Of a DNA stretch of 64,000 nt, positions 53,601 through 64,000 are shown one piece after another. Made by a program: the position numbers and the translations under genes. The notes beneath the pieces are model-generated. The model saw nothing but the letters and a program-made list of their open reading frames with translations. It had not been told where the DNA came from and made no database searches. This DNA is from Eonycteris spelaea (taxonomy: Eukaryota > Chordata > Mammalia > Chiroptera > Pteropodidae), in the NCBI GenBank assembly GCA_003508835.1, contig PUFA01000006.1:1488001-1552000 (forward strand). Reading direction: 5' to 3'. Within the stretch, counting starts at the first letter, position 1. Each line of letters begins with the position of its first letter.

Positions 53601-56600
53601 AGAGTAGCCTGTCCTGCCAGCTTGGGGTAGATACCTGGCTCAGAAAGTATGAAAGCTTATAGGTGGTCCGCGGCTGCTGGGTATGTAAGTGGTGATTGGG
53701 GGTGGGGAGGGGGTGGAGGGTCCCTGAGGGCAGGATGGTGTTAACATTTCATAGGCAGCAACAAACTTCAATCTCTGACCTTCCTCTCTTAGGGTACTAG
53801 CAATAACATGTGACTTCCTGATGGCTGTGTTTATTAGGGATGCTCTAGATCCATTAATTAATGGGTCCATGATTCTCTCAGCCCTGCCTCTATCCAGGGA
53901 AGCTGAGAACAGCTCTGACTGCTTCCCTGGGAGAATCCATTCAACTTTGTAGCTCTAAAAGCCTTCACTACCTCCTCCCTCCTCACAAGCACCTGCACAG
54001 CTGGCTCTTCCCCTGGCATTTTGCCCAATGCCACATGTGCCATCCCCATCTGAATTGCTATTAATTCCTGACAAGGAGACAAGGATGCGTAGCTGAGCTC
54101 CCTTTCTCTCTAAGGACAAGGCTGGGCATTTGCCTGGTTCTATGTGGTTATTACGATGGGGAAACTAAGGCCTGGAGCTGGGGGCAGCCTACCCCAGAGA
54201 AGCAAACTGATTCTCAAACCCCAAACCAGAGAATGAGCTAGAGTTGGAAAGTCAAAAAAGATGGGACCAGGAAAGAATGAAGCTATTTCTCAATCCATCT
54301 GCAGAAGCTCCAAGGCCACATCTAACTGCAGAGTCCACCCTGTCTTAGGTTTGCTCAGCACGAAACCTGGCTTCTACTTTTTGTGCTGGTGAACTACTCG
54401 AGCCCAACCCAGGTTGGTTGTGAGCTATTCCTGAACCTCTCTGGGACGAAGAAGCCATGACCTCCTGCTTTACCCCTTCCTTGGGCTGTGAAAGAGATCT
54501 AGGGCAGGAAACCATATTGTGTACAAGAAAGAGAGAAGGCGTAGGGACTAAAGAGCCCCCATCTTGGCAGACCCAGACCCAACGGAGATCTGTGCATATG
54601 AATGAGCCAGTCCCCAATTTGTTCTAGCACTGTGCCTACTGGTGCCTGTGCTCACACAGGTGGGACAGAAATCCTGACTTCCCTCAGCCTTGGGTGGGTG
54701 CACCTTCATGGATGGCCACTGGCTCTGGCCCCCACCTCCCCCTTGGGCGCCATCCCTGATTAATGATCTTGTCTTTCTGATTTATGAGCAGCCCCTCCAG
54801 ACGAGGGTGGGTGCCCCTTATGGCCCCACCCGCCCCGCTCAGCTGGAGTAGGAGAGAATTATTAAATAAACATCCATACGTCATTCCTCTCCCCCCAAGC
54901 TGGTTGCGCCAAACCCATGCGGCCCGCTCCCGCGCTGACACGGAGCAGCTGCAGTGATTCATGGGCAGCCGGGCCCTGCGCCGCGGCCCATACATCATGC
55001 CAGCAGCACTCGCAGCCCCGGCCGAGATAAACTGATCAACCACAACGGGCTGGAATGAATTTATGACAACACAAAATGGAGGGAAACAAATGGGAGGTGA
55101 CCCTGGGCCACCGACCTGGCCCTGCACTGGCCTGCAATCCACTCTCCTGGCAGGAGGCAAGATGGAACACTGGTCCTGGAATGAAGAGGCTGCCTTTTAA
55201 CCCTAGGCAACCTAGCCTCCAGTGGAGGGCTGGGATGGGTGTGGGGAGTTAAGCAATGGCCAACGGTAGTAGCTCTAGGCACCCAGAACTGGATGATGCC
55301 ACCTCCTGGGGCTAAAACAGGTCTTGCTTGGGCTTCTGGGAAGGCAGTAAGGTACCCAGCTGATTTCAAGTCCTCGTGGCTCCTAGGGATCCAAGCCAGG
55401 GGTTTCCCAGCCCTGGATGAAGTGCTAAGGGATCCCCTTTTTCCCTGCCAGAGAACCCAGGACAAAAATTCCAACCAGAGTGATGAGACCCAATGCTTCT
55501 GCCTAAAACCCATTGCAAGCGCCACCCAGGACAAGAAAAATGAAACCAATTTAGCTCCCGATTAAGAAACAGAAACTGGAGATGAATCAAGTGTGCCGGC
55601 TGGGCTGGGTGGCCATACATCACATTCCCTGGGTGTAGGCCGCCGTGGCAGGCGAGCGGGCAGGCAGGCGGACTGCTCCTCCCTCTGCCAAGGCTCCAAG
55701 GACTGTGGCTCAGTGATCAATTCACAGAGTCACGTTTAGCACCAGCTGGGCTCTACTGCCGGCTGTGTGCCCAGGGCTGCAGGATTGAGGGAGGGCCGGG
55801 AGCCCTGCAAGCCCCTCTTTTCCCACTGAACTGCTGTCCCAGGGGTCCCCTCCTGGCCAAACACTCACTTCTCGATGTCGCTATTCTTGCAAGTCTTCTG
55901 CATGGCCTCCTGCTTACTGCTCTCCCCGTTGCTGGTAGATGGCATCTCTGTTAGGATAGAGAGGCAACTCATACTCTGGCCAGACTGGGCAGAATGGGTG
56001 AGGGGCTGGGCCTAAGTCAGTCACCGCCACCCAAGGGATGTCCCCTCTCCCCCATTACTCTTAACCTGGGTCAGGACTTACCATCACTGGCCCATTTAGA
56101 GAACTCAGGTGTGATGCGTGTGCTGGGAGGGCCACCACTAGAGGAAAGGAAGGAGAAAGAACAAAGTGAGCCCCGAAGGCAAGCAGGACAGCCCTTAGAG
56201 TAGGTACTGGGTTGACCCCTGCCTCGGGGCTTCCCACTCTTCTATGGCACCCCCAAAGTCTGTGCCCACACTTGCTTTAGGACTGCACCCCGGAGTGCCT
56301 CTCTCTCCTTGGCTTCACCAGGCTCCTCTCCTGTGCAGGGGATGACATCAGCCTCTGTGTATCTGGTATGGTGGTCAAGGACAATAGATCCTAGTTTGTA
56401 GTAGGCTGTGAGAGTTGAATCCTGGCCAAAACTGAAACACTAACACTGCCGTGGTGATGTGGGAGAGTACCAGAGGTGCTAGCTACTTTTCTTATTCCCT
56501 TGGCCTGTCCAACCAGCCCCACCTTGTCCCACAGTGCCCCAAGGATACTGTGGCTTCCCATACTCCAGAGTGTCGTCCCCATCCACATCCAAGTCAGCAT

Positions 56601-56645
56601 CACTGTCCGGGTTCTCTTTGCCGCTGCACATGACGAAACCAGAGC
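50581..56645 (-). CDS. RNF220: RNF220 C-terminal seven exons, RING E3 ubiquitin ligase (partial)
   Basis: Exons 56645-56549, 56362-56276, 56137-56082, 55947-55869, 51728-51620, 51475-51401 and 50652-50581 join in phase to 191 residues and stop, about the last third of a 566-residue protein. In order: acidic SGKENPDSDADLDVDGDD, a Glu-rich linker, ITPEFSKWASDE, NGESSKQEAMQKTCKNSDI, a short coiled coil FEALKARVRELERQLSRG, then a C3HC4 RING: CLIC, QCWHVHCEEC, CPQC. The end is APGDLRRIYL. RNF220 acts in the nucleus and cytosol on Sin3B, Gli and neural transcription factors with ZC4H2, and stabilises beta-catenin with USP7. All zinc ligands are present. One intron uses a GC donor. Upstream exons lie past 64000. 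Confidence 0.95.
51401..51475 (-). CDS. RNF220: RNF220 exon: RING core
   Basis: The acceptor is ctctccag at 51477-51476 and the donor gtgagg at 51400. 25 codons: DSYSMPLTSIQCWHVHCEEC then WLRTL. It holds the third to sixth zinc ligands. Confidence 0.95.
51620..51728 (-). CDS. RNF220: RNF220 exon: coiled coil and first RING pair
   Basis: The acceptor is ctctttacag at 51730-51729 and the donor gtgaga at 51619. It encodes ITEDSAVTTFEALKARVREL then ERQLSRGDRYKCLICM. Its first base completes Lys from the preceding exon. Confidence 0.95.
51870..52690 (+). repeat. L2 LINE fragment in RNF220 intron
   Basis: 'ccagaactgaactcctcacc', 'atgtctccctttactacccag' and 'caagggcctccttggtcc' are sense L2, opposite to RNF220. 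Confidence 0.65.
53040..53265 (-). repeat. MIR SINE
   Basis: 'ttattaagcacttactaaatg', 'cacaaaaaccccatgagg' and 'agtagcttgcccaaggtcc'. Confidence 0.85.
53280..53620 (-). repeat. L2 fragment
   Basis: 'ttataggtaatgggaagttgctg' and 'atggaatccaagtacagtg' resemble antisense L2. Confidence 0.45.
54740..55090. promoter_or_regulatory. Candidate intronic enhancer (conserved-type element 1)
   Basis: Repeat-free, non-coding sequence inside an RNF220 intron. It has two E-boxes CAGCTG (54840-54845, 54946-54951), TAAT cores (ccctgattaatgatc, gaattattaaataaac) and a run of CpGs (gcgccgcggccc) not tied to a transcription start. Such blocks are usual in RNF220 introns. Confidence 0.4.
55869..55947 (-). CDS. 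RNF220: RNF220 exon: NGESSKQEAMQ linker
   Basis: The acceptor is tcctaacag at 55949-55948 and the donor gtgagt at 55868. It encodes MPSTSNGESSKQEAMQKTCK then NSDIE and two bases of Lys. A 4.1 kb intron follows, holding L2, MIR and enhancer-like sequence. Confidence 0.95.
56082..56137 (-). CDS. RNF220: RNF220 exon: GGPPSTRITPEFSKWASD
   Basis: This 56-base exon has acceptor cctctag at 56139-56138 and donor gtaagt at 56081. Its first T completes Asn from the exon before the GC-AG intron. It is too short to show as a long open frame. Confidence 0.93.
56276..56362 (-). CDS. RNF220: RNF220 exon: YTEADVIPCTGEEPGEAKER, with GC donor
   Basis: The acceptor is cataccag at 56364-56363. It encodes YTEADVIPCTGEEPGEAKER then EALRGAVL and AA. 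The donor is AAA|GCAAGT at 56275-56270; no GT can serve in phase near it. The length of 87 bases fits 1 + 28 codons + 2. Confidence 0.9.
56549..56645 (-). CDS. RNF220: RNF220 exon: acidic SGFVMCSGKENPDSDADLD
   Basis: The acceptor is tcccacag at 56647-56646 and the donor CA|GTATCC at 56548. It encodes SGFVMCSGKENPDSDADLDV then DGDDTLEYGKP. It enters with two bases of a codon whose first base is outside the window. Confidence 0.93.
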
Positions 56646-57099
56646 CTGTGGGAAGCAGGATGTAAGGACTGGGGGCCAACAAAACTAGGTCAAGGATGCC
56701 CCTTCTGTTGCCTCTATGTAGGGATCAAGTTTTGGCCTAAATAGGCCCAGACAGTAACACGGGCCTGGGATATAGAGAATACTTAGGTGCACTTAACTGA
56801 CATTTCAGTCCCTTTCACTCCACATACCCCATCCTTCTCTGCTATCGCTTGCTGTTCCAAATGGTCTCATAAACTAGTCCACTCAAACACTATGTCAGGG
56901 CCTCAGGAGACAGTCTAGACCTGCTCTCTACTTGTCTTCCAAGTTTAGGAAGAGCAAGAAGAGGACAGAGAAACTTAGGTCTATCAGATCACCCAACCTA
57001 GGACCTCAGCATTGCCTATGTCCTGCCTGATAAGTCCATCAGAGGGGAGAGCAGGCTGGCTAAGGCCAGTCAGAGCCATACAGCAGGACCCTCCAGCCA

Positions 57100-57240
57100 A
57101 CACTGTGATTTTGGCTGCCAGATCCTTGCCAGCAAAAACACCAGGCAGCTGTTCAAATATTTGGTGTCTGAAGCGCCCGACATTAATTATTCATCTCCAC
57201 CTCACTCAGCCCAGATTCCTGGACAAGTGCAGTTATAAAG
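57100..57240. promoter_or_regulatory. Candidate intronic enhancer (element 2)
   Basis: A compact block: E-box CAGCTG at 57146-57151, caaatattt beside it, and TAATTA at 57184-57189 within cgacattaattattcatc. It is repeat-free and non-coding. Confidence 0.4.
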
Positions 57241-57739
57241 GGATTAGGAAGGGACAGATGAGAGAGAATAGGCATGCACACCTGCTTCTCAAAGCAGCAG
57301 TCCATGAAGGCAACCAGGCTGGATGGAAGCAGGGCCAGACAGGAGGGTGACCCCATCAAGGTACATTTGGCCCAGCCATAGGCAGACTCTTGGCCAATGG
57401 GGAAGGAGAGCTGCTGAAGCTACAGGATGCCAACTTACTTTGCCACGTGGTCTACCCACCCTTCTTGAAAGCCCAGGGCCAAGGGCCACCAAGCTGCTCC
57501 TCCATCCCTGCCCCTGCCTTCTCCCAGTGGTCTCGGACCACTTCTCACTAGCCAGCAAAGCAGCCCTGCCAGAACAGAAAGAGATGAAAGTGATGGCATC
57601 TGTGATGAGTGAAATCAGCAAGGAAATCCTTAAAGAGGTGAGGAAGTAGCTCAAAATTCTGCCTGATCATCTCAGAAATTTCTTGTTTTTTCTTTCCACT
57701 CTCAGGCTCTGACCCTCTCCTCAGGGTAAGTCTTGTAAT

Positions 57740-58125
57740 GGTCCCTCAAACCTCTTATCTGTTTTCTTCATGCTGCCTACCATATAGTTCTGACCCTTCT
57801 TTTCCCTACTTCAAAACTGATTATGACTCCCCACTGCATACACAATCTAGCCCATCTCCTCAGCCAGATCCATTAGGATTTGGATGTATCCACTTCTCCA
57901 CTTTCATTCTTTTTCCCTTACTTTACTGTACAAGCCCTATGCATATGGACAGGTACTTACTGCACCTTAAACCTAACTCTGTATGTCTTGCTCTTAAGCC
58001 CTTTGCTCATACTATTCACTCCATTTAGAATGTTCTCCATCTTTTAAGTTCATTTCAAAAGTATTTTCTTCTTGATCCTTTTTCTCCCTTCTATACCTCC
58101 TGTCTCTGGTCTCACGAAGGCTCAA
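57740..58125 (+). repeat. L2 LINE 3' region
   Basis: 'aaaactgattatgactcccc', 'gcccatctcctcagccagat' and 'attcactccatttagaatg' are sense L2. Confidence 0.6.
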
Positions 58126-58639
58126 CCCATCCCAGAGTAAGCTGCACCGGGGGAGGAGAGGTTAGGCACTGCCTAGGCTCCACCCCTCCCTGACAGTCCT
58201 CATTTGCTCTCCACACCGAGGCACCAACAAACTCAAGGCAGCAGGCAGGTCAGCAATGGGGCCATTAAGCTGAGAAAACACCAAGTAACAGCTCTGTCTC
58301 CTATTCACAGCCAGGTGTCCTGACAAGCAATTCCCGCCTTATGGGTGAGTGGCACCTCTATAAATCCTCTGACAGTTTGGGAGACAAACTCCGCCATCAA
58401 TCAGAATGTAGCTATCAGGTTCACTTACAGCGTGTGCCCCCGAGCCCTGCCAATCCCCTTCCCCCAAGTACATGTAGCTCAACAGTCAGTCTCACATCCT
58501 CAGCTCAGCCTGGCCCTGCCTAGTCCTGCCTGTGGGTGGGCAAAAAGGAAATCAAAGAACCCACGGCAAAACTCAGACAACAGGGCACCCCAAAGCCTCA
58601 GCTTCTCAACCACTGGAAGCAGCCCTGTGGCCCGAAATC

Positions 58640-58910
58640 CTCTCTTGTGCAGTCTTATTGCCTGCCAGGCCTGGAGAACGACTCATATTCCAGTGGAACG
58701 CAGCTATCATGGTTTCCAAAATTCTACGTTTTTTCTTGCTCCCATGTCTTCTTACCTCCTTTTGTCTCTGCCTAGAATCTTGTCCCTCCTGGTCTACTAA
58801 TCAAATGTCTGCTCATTCTGCCAAGTCTGGTTGGTTCAACCATGCCTTTTAGTAACTCATAGTGCCTACACACAGCAGTTGCTCTATAAATACTTCCTGA
58901 ATGAACTACC
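58640..58910 (+). repeat. L2 3' end
   Basis: 'ctcattctgccaagtctgg' and 'gttgctctataaatacttcctgaatgaac' are sense L2 ending at its terminus. Confidence 0.65.
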
Positions 58911-59999
58911 ACCTCAACGATATTCTTTCAACTGCTAGAGTTTATCTTCTGCCTGGCTTGACACTGAGGACAGTTTCAAGATCTGATCCCTACCCTCAAG
59001 GAGCTGAGTATGAGTGAGACTTCCCCAGGTATTTCTACATGGGTGCTACTTCCAGCAGAACTGGCCAGACCCATGACAGGTACCATACCATATACCTAAG
59101 CACTAATGGCTAAATGCTGTTCTACTAGATCCTGGGAGCCCTGTGCTAGAGGGAAGGCCAAGGCCTGATTAGTTGGTGTCCTTGAGAAACCTCTCAGGAC
59201 ACAATCTTCTCTACCAGCTCCCAGGCTCCAGCTGGGCTTCTGTTCCTCTGACCCATCAGGCAAGATAGAAAGCACAACATTATCTTGTTTGTCAAGGAAA
59301 AGACCTATCTGTCTCTGGTCTGAGGTGTTTACTCTGACCCTGACCCCAACCCCCAGTGGAGACAGATGTTGGGAACCTCTCCCCACCCCCACAGGTGTTC
59401 AGAACAGGCTGCTGCTGCCAATTTCACTCTTGTGCTGCCCCAGCCTGCTCCAACCTCCTTCCCAGCACATTAAACTTTATTTTCTTAATGAAATGTCACT
59501 TGCTGACTTCTGGCAGAATCATAATAAAAAGAAACCGCAATAAAGCCGTTTTATGCAGACAGCGCCCCAGCTAGCTCACCCCACCCCCCTCCTGCTTTGA
59601 GAGGAAGGCTCCACAGTCGTTTTATGTTCTCAGCTGCTGGAACATCCCAAGCCAGTACTCAGAGGCGAGATGGCAGAGAGAACTCCTTTCCAAGCCTTTG
59701 GCTCCTATTCTGTACAGATCTGGGGATAACAGGCAAGCTGCCACTCCTGCTGCTGCTGCTTCTATCCAGGGAATGGACTCAGCCCCGAGGACCTCCAAGA
59801 TGACCCGGAGTACCCTTTAGTCATCAAGGAAGCCTGGTGTTATGACTTGGCCCCACCTTAAAATGGCACAAAGGGCTGGGCTGTTGCCAATAGGCAAACT
59901 AAGCCTGGAGGTCAATGATGCTCAGCAGAGTGGGTCCCAGTCCTGGGGGGGTGGGCAGCGAAAAATCCCTTCCAAGTGTACACTTAGCAATAGAGAGGG

Positions 60000-60770
60000 A
60001 GGGGGTTAAGTGCAGAAATAATAAACAAGTCTAAATTTTATAAAAACAACCCCTCTCCCACAAACTCATTTCTTCCTGGATCATTGAGAAGGCAAAAAAA
60101 AAAAAAAATCACTGTTAATTTAATCAATTGATCAGATAATCGATTGAGAAACTGGAGATGCACGTTTACTGGGGGCTGTATCGGCCTGAAACCTGAAACC
60201 ACAAAAAAGCCATTGATTTCCTCACCTACTGCTCCCAACAAAACCAGAGCCTAGGGAGAAAGAAAAGTCTTGGGGCCCTCCAGAGGACTGTGTCCTCTAA
60301 AAGGAAGGGGGGTCAGGGGCAGCAGCTTCCGGAGGGTTTCACACTGGAATTAGTTACAGATGCAGTTACGGTGTCTTGTGTAAACGCCATCGATTGGGGA
60401 GCTGACAGTCTGGGGAGCTGTGATGCGGGACAATCAATCGGCCTACAGTGTCACCTGCCACCTCGCTGAACAGTTGACAATGCAATTATCCAGTGTGGAG
60501 GCAGGGAGTTGGCGTGTGTCAAACGCACTTAGCCACTTTCCGGGCCTCCTCGATAACGCGTTTCACTGCCTCACGTCAGGAGAGACGCATAGAGACAGAC
60601 GCCGTTTAAAACCATTGATACTTGCTCCTGCCTTGCACTCCTGTCCCAGTTTAACAATTGTGTTCCAAAAGGCGATTAAATCCCATCAGTCGCCACAGGG
60701 GACAGAAGGTGCCCTGCTCCTTGCCACGTCTCCAACTGCTCCCACCAGGCAACAGTTATAACTAAAGGCA
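60000..60770. promoter_or_regulatory. Candidate intronic enhancer with ATCAAT/ATCGAT cluster (element 3)
   Basis: Seven ATCAAT/ATTGAT/ATCGAT sites lie at 60123-60128, 60127-60132, 60139-60144, 60212-60217, 60389-60394, 60433-60438 and 60614-60619, with TAAT cores (ctgttaatttaatc) and CpG-containing unique sequence. There is no open frame or splice context. The sites fit ONECUT, CUX or PBX/HOX-type factors. Confidence 0.45.
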
Positions 60771-62329
60771 GCAGCCCTAGCTCCCTCCAATCCAAGACTG
60801 CCTCCAGCAGCTGGCTGTTCCAACACTTGTTACTGACTGAATCAAGCAGCAGGACTCCGCCAGGGGATATTTTTAGCACCTGGGGATCCCATCCTTTGGG
60901 AACCAACGTGGCAAAGGAGGCAGGCAACTGCTGAGGCAAGGCCTGTTTCTCTGTGCCCTTGGACTCCATATTTCTCAACTCCTTGACTCATAATCTGGTG
61001 CTTAAGTGTTCTCTCACTACAGCCAATTCAAAGATCCGTGCCTAAGCTGCCCTGCCTGTCCTCTCCATGATGCCTCATTCAGCTACTTGGAACCAGCCTA
61101 AAACTAAGACAGGAACTTGAGAAAGATGCAATCCCTAGGGCAGGATCTGGGCAGGGCAGAGGCCCTGCACAGCTGATTCTCTTAGTACCCTCCCTCTCCC
61201 TCCCCTCTACCTGTTTGATTCAAAGGGGCTTAATCCTAGATTCTAGCAACCCATTTCTCTTCAGGTTCAAAGATATAGTTGCAGCACCCTCCGTTTCTTA
61301 TGCAGCTTCCTGGGAAATTCCTCTATCTCACCACTCATGTGTCTACCACATCATTGTCACCTTATCTGAAACCAACCATTCCCATGTCCTCTCTCCTGTC
61401 TGTCCATTTCAGATATGATGAGCTTCAGGCTCCTCAGATCCAGCTGGTTGAACTTTTACTGGCACCCAATAGAGGGGAGGGAACAAAGCTCACTACCTTA
61501 AGTCTCTTCTCCAGGACCCAGGACCTGGAAAAACAGGAAATGAGGAAAGCTGTGGCTCATTCATCACATACCTCCTTTGACTATATGTGGGAGGTTTATT
61601 TCCAAGGGCTGTATAATTAGGTTCTCCCTGTGGCTTGTGACGCTAGCCCAGAGACACCTTTGCTCTGCCCAGGGCTGGTGTGTTGCCCCCCAAAAGTTAT
61701 CTTTTTTCTTGTAACCGCTGAGCTCTTTTAAGGAAATATTGGTAAAGCACTAGGCAATGTGTGCTGCCCTTGAGGCAATTTTACCTCTGGGTGGGGAGAA
61801 ACAGCAGTAGCAGGTTAGCAAACTTAAGGTTCTGAAGGGACAACCCACAATCTCTCCCAGAACTGAGAGGGCCAGGGTGTTTCCTAGACACTGAAAGTTT
61901 CTTCTAATTTACTTTCTTGCAACCTTTACCTATTTCCTTTAGTCTCTTAAAGATCTATTTCCAGTTGAACCTATCTTGGTGCTTACCTGTTATGTCTGGT
62001 CCTTCATTTTGTCCTAAAATACCAATTCTTAATACTCCCAGGCCTGAGCAAACTGGGCCTCACTGTCAGTAAACATAATCCCCATCTCTAAGGCCTGCTC
62101 CCCTAAGTCGTGTCTTCACCAAAACTGCTTGTCCATTGGCTCCATCGCCGATTACATTCCAAGGAACTGATCTGATCCATCAGACCGGCTCTCAGTGGGC
62201 CTGGTATGAAGCTTTACTGAAGATGACGAAGGAACCCTGGTCTGGGAGCAGGGTAGGGGATGATCAGATCTAGGACCTTATCTGCAATTCTTCAATTCTT
62301 TCATATCTAACAAGGACAGCAATCTCTGT

Positions 62330-62660
62330 TCTGTCAGCACGCACAGAGCAGCTTAAATGGGCCTCACCGCTCGCCTGCTCATCCTGCCTCTGCTCCCTCT
62401 CTCTGAAGTCGGCTGGGCAGCTTCTTCAGCCAGCGTTATCACTCCCTCTAACCGGTCTTGGCAGGCAATCTAATTCCTCCTGAAAAGGTCACCGCCATTT
62501 TAACTGCCTTTCAATCACATTAAGCACGCGCTGCCCGGCTTGCAGCCCAGCCCGCCCGGCGGGCGATCAATGCGTTGCACTGACACCAGCCCGCCTGGCG
62601 GGGCCACACCCAACCCCCAAGAGTTTGAGACTATTGGTCCAGGCCAGAAAGAGTAGACTG
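62330..62660. promoter_or_regulatory. Candidate intronic enhancer (element 4)
   Basis: Repeat-free block with ATCAAT at 62566-62571, 'tttcaatcacattaagcacgc' and CpG-rich 'cccgcccggcgggcg', unusual for an intron far from a promoter. Confidence 0.3.
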
Positions 62661-64000
62661 ACAGATGGCCAGCTTCTGTAGACAAAGTTTCGGTGACAGA
62701 AGCAGTCTGGATCAGCCAGAACTTCCTTTGATAGCTTCCCCCTCCACTGAGAAGCCTCAGCCTCCTCCGCTCCACTGCGCCCCGCTCTCTGCCTCGTGGC
62801 CCCTGCTGATCTTGCTGTAAAACAGCCTTTCAAGTCTGCCTGTCTTTTGACTGCACTAAGCTGTTTAAGAGCCGGCAGCAGCTTCTATCAGGAAAGCTCG
62901 AGCAATTCTCTACAGATAAAGGCATCGCCGGCCCCTGTTCCCTCTTCAAGTCTCACTCTCATTCTCGCTCTCCAAATCACTCAAAGAAAAGCCCCCTTTG
63001 AACTCTCCTTAGGAATTCTTGAAAGGAACAACCTCACAGTGTAAACACTCAGGGAAAAGTGACACCCGCCCAGGGCCTAGGAGCTCCTTGCACCGGCTCT
63101 GCAAGTGCATCCTAGTGCAGGGGAAATACTTTGTCAAACGAACAGGCCCTACACAGCTTTATCCCCGTTAAGCCCTTTCTGTGCCCAGAAGCCATCAGAT
63201 CCAGTTCTGTGCCAAGAAACCTAAGTTGCCACAGCAATAGAAGGTGTGAATATCTGCAGCAGCCAACAGAGCGAACCCAGAGCAACATCTTGTAACTGAT
63301 CCTGCACGGGCTGCCACCAGACACCTGTGTGTATAGTTCACAGGATCCTGGGCTTTGCTGCTCATTCTCCCAGGGCCTCAGACACTTAGGACAGGAGCAG
63401 AGTGAAATGGCACGTGAACATTTCCCAGCTCAGTGCTTAGGCTTGGGAACCAGTTTGGTCTGATTAACCTTCCTGATTTATACTTTGGCTTGTCCCCAAA
63501 CGCTTGGAAAATGTGAGAAAAGCCTAGTGGCATAATGCCCCACTTGGGCTTGGGGCCTATTAATGTAGCCAATCTGCACTGTATGGCACTGTGATCACCC
63601 ATTACCACCAGACCAAGTGGCAGGACCCCAAAGAGGTAAAGACCCTCTTCCTAGCTGCTGTGAGATTCCCTGGGGACCAGACATAGCTGTACTCCCAAGG
63701 GTGATACCCAGAGAACTGGAGGCAGATGGGAAGCAGTTGGCTCACTTAATGACCACAAGCTGCAGTGCCAGCTGTGCTTGTGCACAGACGAGAGAAGAGC
63801 TGGAGACTAGGAGGCAGATAGCTCCCCCTTCCCCTGCCAAGGCAAGGGAGTTTGACAAGAGGACACTGACCCTGGGCACTCAACCAGTCTGCTGTTTGAT
63901 CTGGTGTGTTGTAGGTGGGAGACTTCCACCGGGCCATGCCATATCCCTTTGAGGAGCTGGAATGGCACTGGAGCTGGGCAGGGCCCTACAGACCTCTCTA

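Larger units (their letters stand above)
56646..64000 (-). other. RNF220: Part of a large RNF220 intron
   Basis: No further RNF220 exon is found: the expected upstream segment (ending in the conserved EYEWCGQKRIR-type stretch, from memory of human) is absent. It contains two L2 pieces and several repeat-free blocks with dense transcription-factor-like sites, listed separately. About 61000-62300 and 62670-64000 are unique with nothing that I can name. Confidence 0.7.

Noticed and set aside
54684..55160. A 158-residue minus-strand frame in an RNF220 intron
   Set aside because: There is no fitting splice pair, it is not part of RNF220, and the DNA looks like a regulatory element.

Overview
This is a window of mammalian nuclear DNA. 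It has spliced genes with GT-AG introns, a CpG-rich shared promoter, many old MIR and L2 repeats, and L1 3' ends of the type seen in laurasiatherian placentals. There are no Alu, B1/B2, carnivore SINEC, horse ERE or vespertilionid VES copies that I can recognise, so I do not name the order. The one young-looking SINE is tRNA-Val-derived and of a family I cannot place. Gene content and order match the human 1p34.1 segment RNF220 - TMEM53 - ARMH1, here in inverted orientation.

Layout. From 151 to about 21834 the minus strand carries the coding exons of ARMH1 (C1orf228), an armadillo-like helical protein. All eleven coding exons can be placed, and a candidate 5' non-coding exon sits at about 34759. 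A CpG-rich region at about 34540-35300 looks like a divergent promoter for ARMH1 (minus) and TMEM53 (plus). TMEM53 follows on the plus strand with three coding exons (35089-35149, 42529-42650, 46643-47314; 284 residues) and a poly(A) signal directly after the stop codon. After a 2.3 kb gap, RNF220 comes in convergently on the minus strand. Its last seven coding exons (50581-56645) encode the acidic linker, a short coiled coil and the RING finger. The next upstream exon lies outside the window, so 56646-64000 is part of one RNF220 intron.

Between exons the DNA is mostly ancient repeats: about twenty MIR, about thirty L2 pieces (one about 2.7 kb long lying against the TMEM53/ARMH1 promoter), three L1 fragments, MaLR-like LTRs, MER5A-like and other hAT-type fragments, and several microsatellites. 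Two younger insertions stand out. One is a 420 bp solo LTR with a perfect 5 bp target duplication, nested in an older LTR-like repeat. The other is a tRNA-Val SINE with a perfect 12 bp target duplication and a partial inverted copy beside it.

Functionally, TMEM53 is a nuclear-envelope protein that restrains BMP-SMAD signalling, RNF220 is a RING E3 ligase acting in Shh/Wnt and neural patterning, and ARMH1 is poorly characterised. I infer no pathway that joins the three. RNF220 introns contain several repeat-free blocks rich in homeodomain, E-box and ATCAAT/ATCGAT-type sites that look like developmental enhancers. I found no CRISPR array, operon, prokaryotic system or unknown protein-coding system. 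The most interesting items are the divergent TMEM53 active-site-like motif, a GC-AG intron in RNF220, a frame conflict at the last ARMH1 junction, the two nested insertions and the enhancer-like cluster at 60.1-60.6 kb.
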